The notes beneath the pieces are model-generated. The model saw nothing but the letters and a program-made list of their open reading frames with translations, was not told the origin of the DNA and made no database searches. A DNA stretch of 64,000 nt from Winogradskyella sp. (GTDB taxonomy: Bacteria; Bacteroidota; Bacteroidia; Flavobacteriales; Flavobacteriaceae): contig NZ_JANQIM010000033.1 in NCBI RefSeq assembly GCF_028282165.1, positions 186,001 to 250,000 on the forward strand. The letters run 5' to 3'. Positions within the stretch are counted from its first letter, which is position 1. Each line of letters begins with the position of its first letter. Shown here one piece after another: positions 43,108 through 52,001 of this stretch. Position numbers and translations under genes: made by a program.

Positions 43108-44313
43108 ATGGGCATCATGAAAACAGCAGTAGTAATAGGTGGAAATTTTGCGGGAATGACTGCCGCTTTAGAGCTAAAAAGAAAAGATCCTTCATACAAA
43201 GTAATAATGATCGATAAATCGCCATTATTTTTATTTATCCCTTCGTTAATATGGGTTCCCTTTGGAAGACGGGACATTAAGGATATTTCATTTAGAAAAG
43301 ATAAAATATTAGAAAAAAAAGGTGTGGATTTTGTCCATGCAGAAGCACTTAAAGTAGATCCTGATAAACAGGTAGTTGCTACAACTAAAGGTGATTTTAG
43401 TTATGATCATTTGGTAATCGCCACAGGGCCTAAGGTGAAATTTGATGTGGCCAGAGGAGTTAAGCAACATGCATATTATATTGGTACACCAGATGGAGCT
43501 ATGAAGACGAGAAAAGCACTTGAGGAATTCAAGAAAAATCCGGGTCCTATTGTGATTGGTGCGACTCAAAATGCTGGTTGTATGGGTGCAGCTTATGAGT
43601 TTTTGTTTAATATCGAAAAATGGTTAAGAGAACAGAACATAAGAAAGAAAGTTGATCTGTATTGGATTACACCAGAGACTTACTTAGGTCATTTTGGCAT
43701 TGATGGTATGCCAATGGGAGAAACCATGCTGAAGACTTTTATGAAGATGTTTAATATTCACTACCGTATTGAAGTAGCGGTGGAAGAAGTTACTGAAAAT
43801 TCAGTGAAACTTACTAATGGAGAAACCTTAGAAAGTCGATTTACCATGTTGATGCCTCCATTTGTAGGAGTTGACTTTGTAACCAATTCTGAAGGGCTCG
43901 AGGCGAACCCTTCAGGCTACATTCCTGTAAATGATACTTATCAACATGTTAAGTATAAGAATATCTGGGTGGCAGGTATTGCCGTAGATGTAAAGTTACC
44001 TTTCAAGCCTGGTAAGGTGCCATTTTCTGGACCAAAAACAGGATATCCTTCTGATGAGACAGGAAAGGTAGTTGCCATAAATATCCTTCGTTTTGAAAAA
44101 GGGAAGACCCTTAAAGAAAAGCCTTGGGGTAAAATTCCTGGACTATGTATCATGGATGCTGGTAAAAAAGAGGTTTGGATTATTAGTAACCACTTGTTTA
44201 AACCCAGAACGTTTGCCATAATGATTCCAAATGTACTTTACGATTTCGGTAAGGTGCTATTTGAAAAGTATTTTCTCTGGAAAACCCGAAAAGGATTATC
44301 GTATTTGCCTTAA
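43108..44313 (+). CDS. sulfide:quinone reductase-like FAD oxidoreductase
   Basis: 401 residues (an alternative start three codons on gives MKTAVVIGGNFAGMTAA). The N-terminal dinucleotide-binding motif is VIGGNFAG; ATGP follows; a Cys sits in the SQR-type segment GATQNAGCMGAAYEF and another in GLCIMDAGKKE; the end has the amphipathic FEKYFLWKTRKGLSYLP expected for membrane attachment. The layout fits the sulfide:quinone reductase/FCSD superfamily. Its FNR-like box suggests use at low oxygen or when reduced sulfur is present. Another flavoprotein of the same superfamily is possible. Confidence 0.85.
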   Translation: MGIMKTAVVIGGNFAGMTAALELKRKDPSYKVIMIDKSPLFLFIPSLIWVPFGRRDIKDISFRKDKILEKKGVDFVHAEALKVDPDKQVVATTKGDFSYDHLVIATGPKVKFDVARGVKQHAYYIGTPDGAMKTRKALEEFKKNPGPIVIGATQNAGCMGAAYEFLFNIEKWLREQNIRKKVDLYWITPETYLGHFGIDGMPMGETMLKTFMKMFNIHYRIEVAVEEVTENSVKLTNGETLESRFTMLMPPFVGVDFVTNSEGLEANPSGYIPVNDTYQHVKYKNIWVAGIAVDVKLPFKPGKVPFSGPKTGYPSDETGKVVAINILRFEKGKTLKEKPWGKIPGLCIMDAGKKEVWIISNHLFKPRTFAIMIPNVLYDFGKVLFEKYFLWKTRKGLSYLP

Positions 44314-44378
44314 ATATTTCATTTTTTAAACTAATTAATGAATAGCTTTTCTTAGAGCAGGGTCTATTAAGAGCAGTT

Positions 44379-46214
44379 TTAATATCTAGGATTTGGCTCA
44401 CCTTTACTTCCTTTAGGAGTCTTTTTTCTAACGTCAATGACCATTGGTTCTTTTGAAATATATATTAATGGTTTAGTATCTGTTTTTTTGGATCTCACAT
44501 TCAATTCAGAATTCTTTTTTAGTAGCTCAATAGCCTTATCAGACGAAATCTGCTTAGATTCATAATAGAATATAGCGTCTCTTTTTGCCATCTTAATTAC
44601 AAAATCTAAAGGCGATGGTGGCGGTGGTGGCGGTGGCGGTGTAATTTCTTTTAACTCCTTTGTAGGAGCTTCAATCGCTTCTACTTCGACCATCTTTTTA
44701 GGATGTTTTTCTTTATAAGCCTTAATTTGTTTCCTCATATTTTCTTTTTCTTCAACAGTTAAAGCTTTTACGGGTGCTTCGGGCTCTCTTATTTTACGAG
44801 CTTTTAATGATTTAGGTGGTGCAGGTGGCTCAACTTCATTAAGTTTTTTTACACTAAGGTTAGCTTTTTCTGGTGCAGGAGGTGGTTGAGGAGGCTCTGG
44901 AAAATCAGGAAAAGGCTCAGCACTTTTTCTTTGTTCGACGGACATTATACTATATAGGTATTTGAGTTTTTCAACATCCTTTAGTAAAATTTTGGTCTGC
45001 TTCTCTTTTAAAACCGTATTATAATATTTTGCAAGTTTATTGTATTCTGCTACTTGCTTTTTTGTAGCCTCTTTTTGCTGTTGGATTTTTACAGGTGACG
45101 ATAGCTTTACAAGATATAGCCCATTTTCATCTTTTTGGGTTAACATATCTGTTCGTTTTCCTTTATTGTTTTGAGCAATAAATTTTGCTTTTTCCGAACT
45201 TATTTTTTTGCCATCTAAATAAAAGGAAGCACCTAGTTTTTCCATTTCAATGATGTACTCCAAGAACGAAGGATTGTAAGTTTTGTTTTGACTTTGTGTA
45301 AAATGCTCCGTTCTGTTCTCGGTAGTTGGTTTTTTAACCGTATTTTTTATGACCTTATTATAGTCGGCAAAACTTAAGAATAGAATTGCGATAACAGGAA
45401 GAAGTAAAGAGATACTCCACCACATTTTGGTTTTTGATGTTTGTGTTTTCATGACTGTAAATCGTTTTTTGAATGATGAATAATTAATTGCGCTTGAGAG
45501 TTGACAATTCTGATGATCTCGATAACCGTCTGGAGACGAGAATTGTAATAGTATGTTTTGATAGGTTTTTGTGTTAACACCTTCTTCTAATACAGATTCA
45601 TCCGCTAAAAACTCATGATTAAGCTTAGCATGGTGTTTTAGGATGTAAATCAATGGATGAAACCAAAAAGCAATCTGTAATAATTCTAGAATAACAATAT
45701 CTAAACTATGCCATTGTTTAGCATGTGTTTCTTCGTGCAATAGGACTTCTTTTGGAATTGTTCCGTTTTCGAAATTTATCTTATTTAAAAAGATATACTT
45801 GAAGAATGAATGAGGTACACGGTCCTCTTGGAGTAAAATATAGATGAATGAACGTTCGTAGATCTTTTCGTTTTTAGATATTTTTTTGTTGAGCCTTATA
45901 AGATTTATACAAAACCTTACAAAAAACAGTAATGTTCCAACGGTGTATACTAACCAAAGAACCTTCTGATATTGAAATGAAGATGTCTCTTCTATAGTAT
46001 CGGATTCTATTAATACTGTATTAGCGTTAGAATAGGTGGCTATAGGTTCAACATAATAAGTGATTGTTAAAAGAGGGATCGTTAAAGCAATAGCTATGGT
46101 TCCTAAAAGATAAAATCGTTTAAATCGATGCATTATCTGCTGCTCCAGCAAAAAAATATAAATGAGCCAAAAAACAAATAAACAGGCCGAAAATTTTAAT
46201 AAATACATGTCCAT
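44379..46214 (-). CDS. M56 family (BlaR1-like) metallopeptidase sensor
   Basis: 611 residues. Three N-terminal membrane helices surround a cytoplasmic zinc-protease domain with HEETH in PKEVLLHEETHAKQWHSLDI and a downstream LNHEFLADESVLEEG, as in BlaR1/MecR1. A fourth helix at about 268-288 leads to a periplasmic part without a penicillin-binding domain. Instead, two similar segments of about 58 residues (near 316-372 and 537-595; FYLDGKKISSEKA versus FYYESKQISSDKA) flank a proline-rich linker with many PPAP and PPPP runs. It lies 2 bases after the blaI-like gene and is expected to cleave or control that repressor when a signal is sensed. Confidence 0.92.
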   Translation of the reverse strand: MDMYLLKFSACLFVFWLIYIFLLEQQIMHRFKRFYLLGTIAIALTIPLLTITYYVEPIATYSNANTVLIESDTIEETSSFQYQKVLWLVYTVGTLLFFVRFCINLIRLNKKISKNEKIYERSFIYILLQEDRVPHSFFKYIFLNKINFENGTIPKEVLLHEETHAKQWHSLDIVILELLQIAFWFHPLIYILKHHAKLNHEFLADESVLEEGVNTKTYQNILLQFSSPDGYRDHQNCQLSSAINYSSFKKRFTVMKTQTSKTKMWWSISLLLPVIAILFLSFADYNKVIKNTVKKPTTENRTEHFTQSQNKTYNPSFLEYIIEMEKLGASFYLDGKKISSEKAKFIAQNNKGKRTDMLTQKDENGLYLVKLSSPVKIQQQKEATKKQVAEYNKLAKYYNTVLKEKQTKILLKDVEKLKYLYSIMSVEQRKSAEPFPDFPEPPQPPPAPEKANLSVKKLNEVEPPAPPKSLKARKIREPEAPVKALTVEEKENMRKQIKAYKEKHPKKMVEVEAIEAPTKELKEITPPPPPPPPSPLDFVIKMAKRDAIFYYESKQISSDKAIELLKKNSELNVRSKKTDTKPLIYISKEPMVIDVRKKTPKGSKGEPNPRY

Positions 46215-46216
46215 AG

Positions 46217-46582
46217 CTACTTGTTTTTAATTTCTTGATCAATGATGGATTTTAGTTCCTCTAGTTCTTCTTTGGTAAGATCGGTCTTTCTTGTAAAGAA
46301 CGACGCAAACTGCGAAGCACTATCATTAAAGAAAGTTTTTATAAGACCATTAACGTGCTTAGAAAAGTAGTCCTCCTTTTTTACCAATGGGTAATACTCT
46401 CTAGATTTTCCATAAGTATTATAAGCTACAAAACCTTTGTCGATCATCCGCTTTAATAAGGTAGCAACTGTTGTGGTTGCCGGCTTTGGTTCTGGATAGG
46501 CATCTAAAAGCTCTTTCATAAAAGCCTTTTCGAGTATCCATAGATATTGCATAAGTTGTTCCTCGGTTTTTGATAATTGCAT
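46217..46582 (-). CDS. BlaI/MecI/CopY family transcriptional repressor
   Basis: 121 residues. The winged helix (LSKTEEQLMQYLWILEKAFM, TTTVATLLKRMIDKGFVAYN) and C-terminal dimer region match the family. The promoter overlaps a perfect TACA-AA-TGTA operator, so it should repress its own operon. Partner of the M56 protease coded next; antibiotic resistance genes are not in sight. Confidence 0.95.
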   Translation of the reverse strand: MQLSKTEEQLMQYLWILEKAFMKELLDAYPEPKPATTTVATLLKRMIDKGFVAYNTYGKSREYYPLVKKEDYFSKHVNGLIKTFFNDSASQFASFFTRKTDLTKEELEELKSIIDQEIKNK

Positions 46583-46584
46583 GT

Positions 46585-46640
46585 TCTACAGTTTTAGAAT
46601 ATATTCTACAAATGTAGAATAAAAAATTCAATAATCAAAA
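46585..46640 (-). promoter_or_regulatory. promoter and tandem BlaI/CopY-type operators
   Basis: A perfect 18-bp palindrome ATTCTACAAATGTAGAAT (46603-46620) contains the CopY/BlaI core TACA-N2-TGTA; a second weaker copy (TTCTACAGTTTTAGAA) is at 46585-46600. On the minus strand the promoter is TTTTG (46636-46640), 19 bases, TACATTTG (46609-46616), so the -7 element lies within the operator and bound repressor would block polymerase directly. Confidence 0.8.
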
Positions 46641-46736
46641 TGAACAATAAAGGACGCTATGAATCCTATAGTTGTTATAGCCGAAAAAGCAATTTTAAAA
46701 TGATAAATACAGGTTTACTTTATAAAAGAGTAAGCT

Positions 46737-48125
46737 TCACTTTTTTAGTTCAGTGAAATATTTATAAAACCAAGGAATAGTTTCTATACCTTTTAGATAA
46801 TTCCAAATTCCAAAGTGTTCGTTAGGCGAATGTATAGCATCACTATCGAGCCCAAAGCCCATTAAAATAGTTTTACTTTTTAATTCTTCTTCAAAAAGCG
46901 ATACAATTGGGATACTGCCCCCGCTACGCTGTGGTATAGGTGTTTTTCCAAAGGTCTGTTCATAAGCTTTAGAGGCCGCTTGATAACCAATACTGTCTAT
47001 TGGAGTTACATATCCTTGTCCGCCATGATGAGGTGTTACTTTTACTTTAACTCCTTTTGGAGCGATACTTTCAAAATGAGATTTAAATAGTGCTGTAACC
47101 TCTTCCCAATCTTGATGAGGTACTAAACGCATCGAAATTTTTGCATAAGCCTTGCTGGCAATAACCGTCTTTGCTCCTTCACCAATGTAGCCGCCCCATA
47201 TTCCATTCACATCTAGTGTTGGGCGAATAGAGTTACGCTCGTTAGTAGTATAGCCCTCTTCACCATAAACAGCATCGATATCTAGTGCATTTTTATAAGC
47301 TTCAAGTGAAAAAGGAGCCTTTGCCATTTCGGCACGTTCTGCATCCGAAAGATTCTCTACTCTATCGTAAAATCCTGGAATGGTTATGTGATTGTTTTCG
47401 TCATGAAGTGAAGCAATCATCTTTGTTAAGATATTAATAGGATTGGCCACAGCACCTCCGTAAAGACCGGAATGTAAATCGCGATTTGGACCTGTGACTT
47501 CCACTTCAACATAACTCAAGCCTCTTAATCCTGTAGTAATTGAGGGGACATCTTTAGAGATCATACCTGTATCTGAAATGAGGATAACATCGTTTTCGAG
47601 TTTTTCCCTATTATTAGCCACAAATATGCCTAGGTTTTCGCTTCCTACCTCTTCTTCACCCTCAATCATAAACTTTACATTACATGGTAATGCATCATGC
47701 CTTGTCATATATTCTAATGCTTTTACATGCATATACATTTGACCTTTATCATCGCAAGCACCTCTAGCAAAAATAGCTCCATCAGGATGTAATTCTGTTT
47801 TTTGGATTATTGGCTCAAAAGGTGGTGAATTCCATAGGTCTAAAGGATCTGGCGGTTGCACGTCGTAATGACCATATACAAGAACCGTTGGTAGATTTTT
47901 ATCAATTATTTTTTCACCATATACAATGGGATAGCCATCTGTTTCACAAATTTCTATGTGGTCGCACCCTGCATCTTCAAGACTTATTTTAATAGCTTCT
48001 GCTGTTTTAAGCACGTCACTTTTATAAGTAGAATCTGCACTAATTGATGGGATTTTTAAAAGCTCTATGAGTTCGTCTATAAACCGTTGTTGGTGTTCGT
48101 TGATGTAGGAATTTATATTTTGCAT
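46737..48125 (-). CDS. M20 family dipeptidase
   Basis: 462 residues of the M20 peptidase family. Zinc ligands are in YGHYDVQPPDPLDLW (His and Asp), ARGACDDKGQMYMHV, IEGEEEVGSENLG (catalytic and zinc Glu), and GLDSDAIHSPNEHFGIWNYL near the end. The lid domain lies between (GLRGLSYVEVEVTGPNRDLH). Cytoplasmic dipeptide hydrolysis is expected. Confidence 0.94.
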   Translation of the reverse strand: MQNINSYINEHQQRFIDELIELLKIPSISADSTYKSDVLKTAEAIKISLEDAGCDHIEICETDGYPIVYGEKIIDKNLPTVLVYGHYDVQPPDPLDLWNSPPFEPIIQKTELHPDGAIFARGACDDKGQMYMHVKALEYMTRHDALPCNVKFMIEGEEEVGSENLGIFVANNREKLENDVILISDTGMISKDVPSITTGLRGLSYVEVEVTGPNRDLHSGLYGGAVANPINILTKMIASLHDENNHITIPGFYDRVENLSDAERAEMAKAPFSLEAYKNALDIDAVYGEEGYTTNERNSIRPTLDVNGIWGGYIGEGAKTVIASKAYAKISMRLVPHQDWEEVTALFKSHFESIAPKGVKVKVTPHHGGQGYVTPIDSIGYQAASKAYEQTFGKTPIPQRSGGSIPIVSLFEEELKSKTILMGFGLDSDAIHSPNEHFGIWNYLKGIETIPWFYKYFTELKK

Positions 48126-48190
48126 ATTTAGTATGTGATTTCTAACAAAAATAAGAAAAAGTAATCCGAATATTTCTTAATGGGTTGCTA

Positions 48191-48220
48191 TTTGAATATT
48201 GAAACTATTATGTATATTTG
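48191..48220 (+). promoter_or_regulatory. promoter of tRNA-Leu
   Basis: TTTG at 48191-48194, 18 bases, TATATTTG at 48213-48220; a CCCGATAAATATCGGG inverted repeat (48224-48239) lies between promoter and tRNA. Confidence 0.75.
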
Positions 48221-48246
48221 CAACCCGATAAATATCGGGACTAATT

Positions 48247-48328
48247 GCAGGCGTGGTGGAATTGGTAGACACGCTAGACTTAGGATCTAGTGCCGCGAGG
48301 TGTGCGAGTTCGAGTCTCGCCGCCTGTA
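48247..48328 (+). tRNA. tRNA-Leu (anticodon TAG)
   Basis: 82 nt with a class II variable arm. Acceptor GCAGGCG pairs with CGCCTGT, discriminator A; anticodon stem-loop CTAGA CTTAGGA TCTAG gives TAG; T arm GCGAGTTCGAGTCTCGC. CCA is not encoded. Its last 16 bases and the terminator are duplicated downstream. Confidence 0.97.
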
Positions 48329-48369
48329 CAAAGGATAAGCTTCAGTGTTAGGACTGGAGCTTTTTTTAT
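48313..48369 (+). repeat. 57-bp direct repeat, copy 1 (tRNA-Leu 3' end plus terminator)
   Basis: Begins inside the T arm (AGTCTCGCCGCCTGTACAAA) and ends after the terminator hairpin AAGCTTCAGT/ACTGGAGCTT with its T tract (48337-48367). Copy 2 is identical at 48435-48491. Confidence 0.9.
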
Positions 48370-48434
48370 GGAGCATTATTCTAGAATGCTATAGTAGGCG
48401 AGACGAGAAGTTTATGCTGAGCGAAGTCGAAGTA

Positions 48435-48491
48435 AGTCTCGCCGCCTGTACAAAGGATAAGCTTCAGTGTTAGGACTGGAGCTTTTTTTAT
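48435..48491 (+). repeat. 57-bp direct repeat, copy 2
   Basis: Identical to 48313-48369, 122 bases further on. The 65 bases between include a copy of the TGAGCGAAGTCGAA dispersed repeat (48417-48431) and GGCGAGAC, the inverse of GTCTCGCC in the tRNA end. Confidence 0.9.
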
Positions 48492-48803
48492 TTAAAACTA
48501 TATATAATGCTCTATCTATTCCTGAGATGATAGTTTGGATCATACTCCTAAGATGGAAAAGATAAACCACTCACCATTTAGAGTAAGTGCTGCTACGCAT
48601 AAAATAAGAGCTGGTACGTATATATCAGATTTATGTATATCTTATTTTTGCATAGATTAGAATTAGCATTCTGTTCTAGAAATTAATAATGACTATAAAG
48701 AAAAGTATTTTCCAATAGTATCGATACTTCTCTTTCTATGGATAATCAATTTCAGGAATGAACATATGGCTACTGTAATAGTATTAAACATTCCGATTTA
48801 ACC
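48492..48803. other. gap upstream of the kinase gene
   Basis: 312 bases with no convincing ORF. A partial TACGTA element (GGTACGTATATATC near 48613) is present but has no second half-site of the 18-bp pattern. Confidence 0.4.
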
Positions 48804-50828
48804 ATGATGAAAAAACGGATTCTTTTTTTGGGACTCATCTGCTCGCTTTGTGTCTTCTCTCAGGAAGATTTGCAGTCAAAAGTAAATAAGCTAAAAGTTA
48901 AAATTTCCAATTCAGAAGGTGCAGAAAAGCTGCAATTAATGGATAGTTTATCTCAATTAGTAGGTTCCAATTTAAAACCAGAGTTTAAATATGATTCCAT
49001 TGTTAAGGCAACCATCGATTTAGCCAAGAAAGAACAAAATTATAATATAGCTACAAAACGCACCGGTGAATATATTTCCTTTTTAGTAAACCAAAGAAGA
49101 AATTCTGAAGCAGGTTTAAAGTTATTTAGGGCGACTTTAGATGAGAATTGGGAGGTTACCGATTCGTTGTCGCTGGCGGTCTTTTACACTGGGGGTGCGG
49201 ATAGTTTGCTGGAGTCAGGTTTCGAAGAAGAATCTATTCCCTTTTATGAAGATGCCGAACGACTTTTTCTAGGGGTGAATGATTCTATATATTATGCCAC
49301 AACAAAAGGTTACAAGGCATACGCTTTATCCATTATGGGTGAGTTTGCTTCCGCCTCCCAAGAATATCAAAAAGCACTTTCTGTATTAACTAAAATGAAG
49401 GATTACTTCAATATTATTAAGTTAAGGATTGGCTTATCTATCCTCTATAGCCAAAATAGGTTTTATGATGAGGCTGAAAAGGAGTACTTAGCAATTGATT
49501 CTTTATCCCTCAAGATGCAAGATTACGGAGCCTACTTAACCAATCTAGGAAATATGGCTTATGATTATGCCGCTCAGGGCAAGTATAAAAAAAGTATAGC
49601 ATACAATAAACAAAAACTGGCCGTGATTGACGAATATCCAGAATTTGATTTCTTCTCGCCTTACAGTTTTCAGGGTTTGGCGCTAGACTATATTGCGACC
49701 GATAGTCTGGATAATGCACGATTATATGTCCGTAAATTAAAAGGATTTTTAGATAGGGACCCAGAAAATTATGGTGTCAAGGATCTTTATGTTGAAGCGG
49801 AGATCGAACTTTCCCTAGCAGAAGGAAACCTACTTAAAGCTGAGGGAAATGCTAAAGATCTCCTTGAAATGCGACAAGGAACTAAAGACTATGGAGTTAT
49901 CATGGAAGTACACGAATTGCTATACCGAATCTATGAAGCTAAGAAAGACAAACCACAGGCCTTAAAGCATTTAAAGATACATACCAAAATTAAGGACTCC
50001 ATCGAGAGTGTACAAAAAGCAAGGGCGCTCTCTTATTATCAAACGCTATATGAAACGGAAAAACGCGATTCTAAAATTGCTGCACAAGAGTCTAAAATTA
50101 GTTTGTTGGACACCAAAAATAAGGTCAAACAGCAATGGCTTGTTTTTGGCGGCTTGGGCTTACTGGCAATGTTTTCTATAGTTTATTTAATCCGTTCACG
50201 AAAATTTGCATTGGCAAAACAGAATATGCAAGAGCAGTTCTCTCAAGATCTTATTCAGGAGCAAGAGCAAGAACGATCGCGTTTAGCCCGCGAATTACAC
50301 GATAGTGTCGGTCAAAAATTGATGCTATTGAGTAAGACTACTAAAAATAGTGGTGATCACAGTGCTGAATCATTAGCGAAGGATACCTTAGATGAAGTGC
50401 GAACGATCTCAAGAGGGCTTCACCCTTCAAATCTCGAACGATTGGGATTGACTCAGGCCATCAATGCTCTGGTGTATGATATCAATGCCAATACAGACTT
50501 GTTTTTTACAGAAGATATCGAGAATATTGATAACGTATTGTCTAAGGAAGCAGAGTTGCATGTTTATAGAATTATTCAAGAGTCTTTAAGTAATATAGTA
50601 AAGCATGCCGAAGCCAAAGCTGTTAAAATGGAAGTAAGTAAAAGGAACCATAAAATCTATATATCGGTAAGTGATAATGGAAAAGGTTTTAACATAGAAA
50701 CTAAAAATAAATCACTAAGTTTAGGTCTAAAGACCTTATTTGAACGGGCTAAAATTATTGGAGCACAACTGAGTCTTGATAGTGAGAAGAACAAGGGCAC
50801 TGTAATGACATTAAATATCCCTATTTAA
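48804..50828 (+). CDS. TPR-containing sensor histidine kinase (NarX/DesK type)
   Basis: 674 residues. Signal peptide (MKKRILFLGLICSLCVFSQ), periplasmic tetratricopeptide repeats (about 60-390), coiled-coil, one membrane helix near 447-465 (WLVFGGLGLLAMFSIVYLI), and a cytoplasmic HisKA_3 box RSRLARELHDSVGQKLMLLS with the phospho-acceptor His, then an ATPase domain (NIVKHAEA, DNGKGFN, SLGLKTLFERA). Same architecture as the kinase at 26830. The response regulator gene starts 2 bases after its stop, and the giant surface-protein gene lies 1.3 kb beyond. Confidence 0.93.
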   Translation: MMKKRILFLGLICSLCVFSQEDLQSKVNKLKVKISNSEGAEKLQLMDSLSQLVGSNLKPEFKYDSIVKATIDLAKKEQNYNIATKRTGEYISFLVNQRRNSEAGLKLFRATLDENWEVTDSLSLAVFYTGGADSLLESGFEEESIPFYEDAERLFLGVNDSIYYATTKGYKAYALSIMGEFASASQEYQKALSVLTKMKDYFNIIKLRIGLSILYSQNRFYDEAEKEYLAIDSLSLKMQDYGAYLTNLGNMAYDYAAQGKYKKSIAYNKQKLAVIDEYPEFDFFSPYSFQGLALDYIATDSLDNARLYVRKLKGFLDRDPENYGVKDLYVEAEIELSLAEGNLLKAEGNAKDLLEMRQGTKDYGVIMEVHELLYRIYEAKKDKPQALKHLKIHTKIKDSIESVQKARALSYYQTLYETEKRDSKIAAQESKISLLDTKNKVKQQWLVFGGLGLLAMFSIVYLIRSRKFALAKQNMQEQFSQDLIQEQEQERSRLARELHDSVGQKLMLLSKTTKNSGDHSAESLAKDTLDEVRTISRGLHPSNLERLGLTQAINALVYDINANTDLFFTEDIENIDNVLSKEAELHVYRIIQESLSNIVKHAEAKAVKMEVSKRNHKIYISVSDNGKGFNIETKNKSLSLGLKTLFERAKIIGAQLSLDSEKNKGTVMTLNIPI

Positions 50829-50829
50829 G

Positions 50830-51477
50830 ATGAACAAAGAAGATATTACCGTTATTGTGGCTGACGACCACCCTATGTTGTTAAAAGGTTTAAACGACGA
50901 ACTTTCAAATAGTGGCTATACCGTTATTGGTCAAGCTGACAACGGGATCAAGGCTTTAGAACTTATTTTGAAACTAAAACCAACCATCGCCTTTTTAGAT
51001 ATAGATATGCCAATTCTTAATGGATTTGAAGTCATAAAGATGGCGCGCGAAAAAAGTTCAGGAACAAAGTTTATCATTCTCTCCTTTCATAAGGAATCCT
51101 ATTATCTGGTACAGGCCAAAACATTTCAGATCAATGGCTATTTATTAAAGGAAGATAGTTTTTTTGAAATAGAGCGCTGTATCGATGAGGTAGTTGCTGG
51201 AAATGTGTATTTCAGTAAGTCTATTGATGCACAACCGATCATGGAGGCTACGGAAGAATTAAAGCGTCTTAATTTATTAACACTATCTGAAACGAAAATA
51301 CTTAAGCTCATAGCCCAAAAAATATCCAATCAAGAGATCGCAGAATCACTATCACTTTCTATAAGAACTATAGAAAAGCATCGCAGTAATATTATTGATA
51401 AATTAGGACTCAAAAAAGAAAATAATGTCTTAACTAATTGGGCTTTGATGAATCGAAGTACCATTTTATCCCAATAA
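50830..51477 (+). CDS. NarL/LuxR-type response regulator
   Basis: 215 residues. Receiver: VADDHPMLLKG (acidic pair), phospho-acceptor Asp in IAFLDIDMPILNG, Lys in GYLLKED. The LuxR helix-turn-helix is complete (LSETKILKLIAQKISNQEIA, LSLSIRTIEKHRSNI). Partner of the kinase just upstream. It is the best candidate for binding the three 18-bp TACGTA palindromes, two of which lie within 550 bases of its stop. Confidence 0.95.
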   Translation: MNKEDITVIVADDHPMLLKGLNDELSNSGYTVIGQADNGIKALELILKLKPTIAFLDIDMPILNGFEVIKMAREKSSGTKFIILSFHKESYYLVQAKTFQINGYLLKEDSFFEIERCIDEVVAGNVYFSKSIDAQPIMEATEELKRLNLLTLSETKILKLIAQKISNQEIAESLSLSIRTIEKHRSNIIDKLGLKKENNVLTNWALMNRSTILSQ

Positions 51478-51499
51478 ACTAAGTAGCAATACTTAAAAA

Positions 51500-51517
51500 A
51501 TACGTACGGCTTCGTAT
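51500..51517. promoter_or_regulatory. TACGTA palindrome, site B
   Basis: ATACGTACGGCTTCGTAT, 14 of 18 positions identical to site A (21497-21514), ending 57 bases before the pseudo-receiver start. A TTAATTTG -7-like element follows about 22 bases on (51539-51546). Confidence 0.65.
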
Positions 51518-51573
51518 TTTATTAGGTATGCCTAATACTTAATTTGCTCTCCCTAACGCTAACATATTAACTT

Positions 51574-51960
51574 TTGAAAGTTGTCATTGCCCATAGTAGT
51601 GAAAAACAGATATATCGCTTAGCAAAATCCCTCGAAAGTATAGGCCTTAACCATGTATACATCACGGATTATGGATTTGATGCTTTAGATTATATTGTTC
51701 GCCATAATTGTAAAATTTGTCTTTTAGAGCAGCATCTCAGGGGACTCAATGCCAAGGATATCATTAATGCTATAGGCTTCAAGGGCATACATGCTAAATT
51801 CATCATTTTAGGTGTGGATGACGATTTGCCTTTGAAACTAAACAGGAATGTCTTGGCAAGTATCGATTTAAAGGATGAAGATGCCTTACTACAGATTTTG
51901 GCACTTGTAGAGCATCAGCGCAACGGAATAAGCACCAAAAACTTAAGGAGTTACCAATAA
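51574..51960 (+). CDS. orphan receiver-like domain lacking the phospho-acceptor Asp
   Basis: 128 residues starting at TTG. The CheY-like fold is evident (KVVIAHSSEKQIYRLAKSLE, CKICLLEQHLRGLNAKDI, HAKFIILGVDDDLPL), but the acidic pair of the active site is replaced by HSSE and the phospho-acceptor position in CLLEQHL is Glu, a substitution that can mimic a permanently phosphorylated state. No output domain follows. It has its own TACGTA site, distinct from the kinase/regulator operon, and sits just before the giant gene. Probably a partner-binding protein of the same control circuit. Confidence 0.75.
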   Translation: MKVVIAHSSEKQIYRLAKSLESIGLNHVYITDYGFDALDYIVRHNCKICLLEQHLRGLNAKDIINAIGFKGIHAKFIILGVDDDLPLKLNRNVLASIDLKDEDALLQILALVEHQRNGISTKNLRSYQ

Positions 51961-52001
51961 GGCCGACAGCTATTTGTTGTTTAGCCATTTAGTTATTGTA
52001 T

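Noticed and set aside
48433..48450. Second tRNA-Leu gene
   Set aside because: Only the 3' end of the tRNA is duplicated; acceptor 5' strand, D arm and anticodon arm are absent.
48554..48660. Short plus-strand frame starting MEKINHSPFRVSAATH
   Set aside because: No ribosome site, leader or family feature; length is expected by chance.
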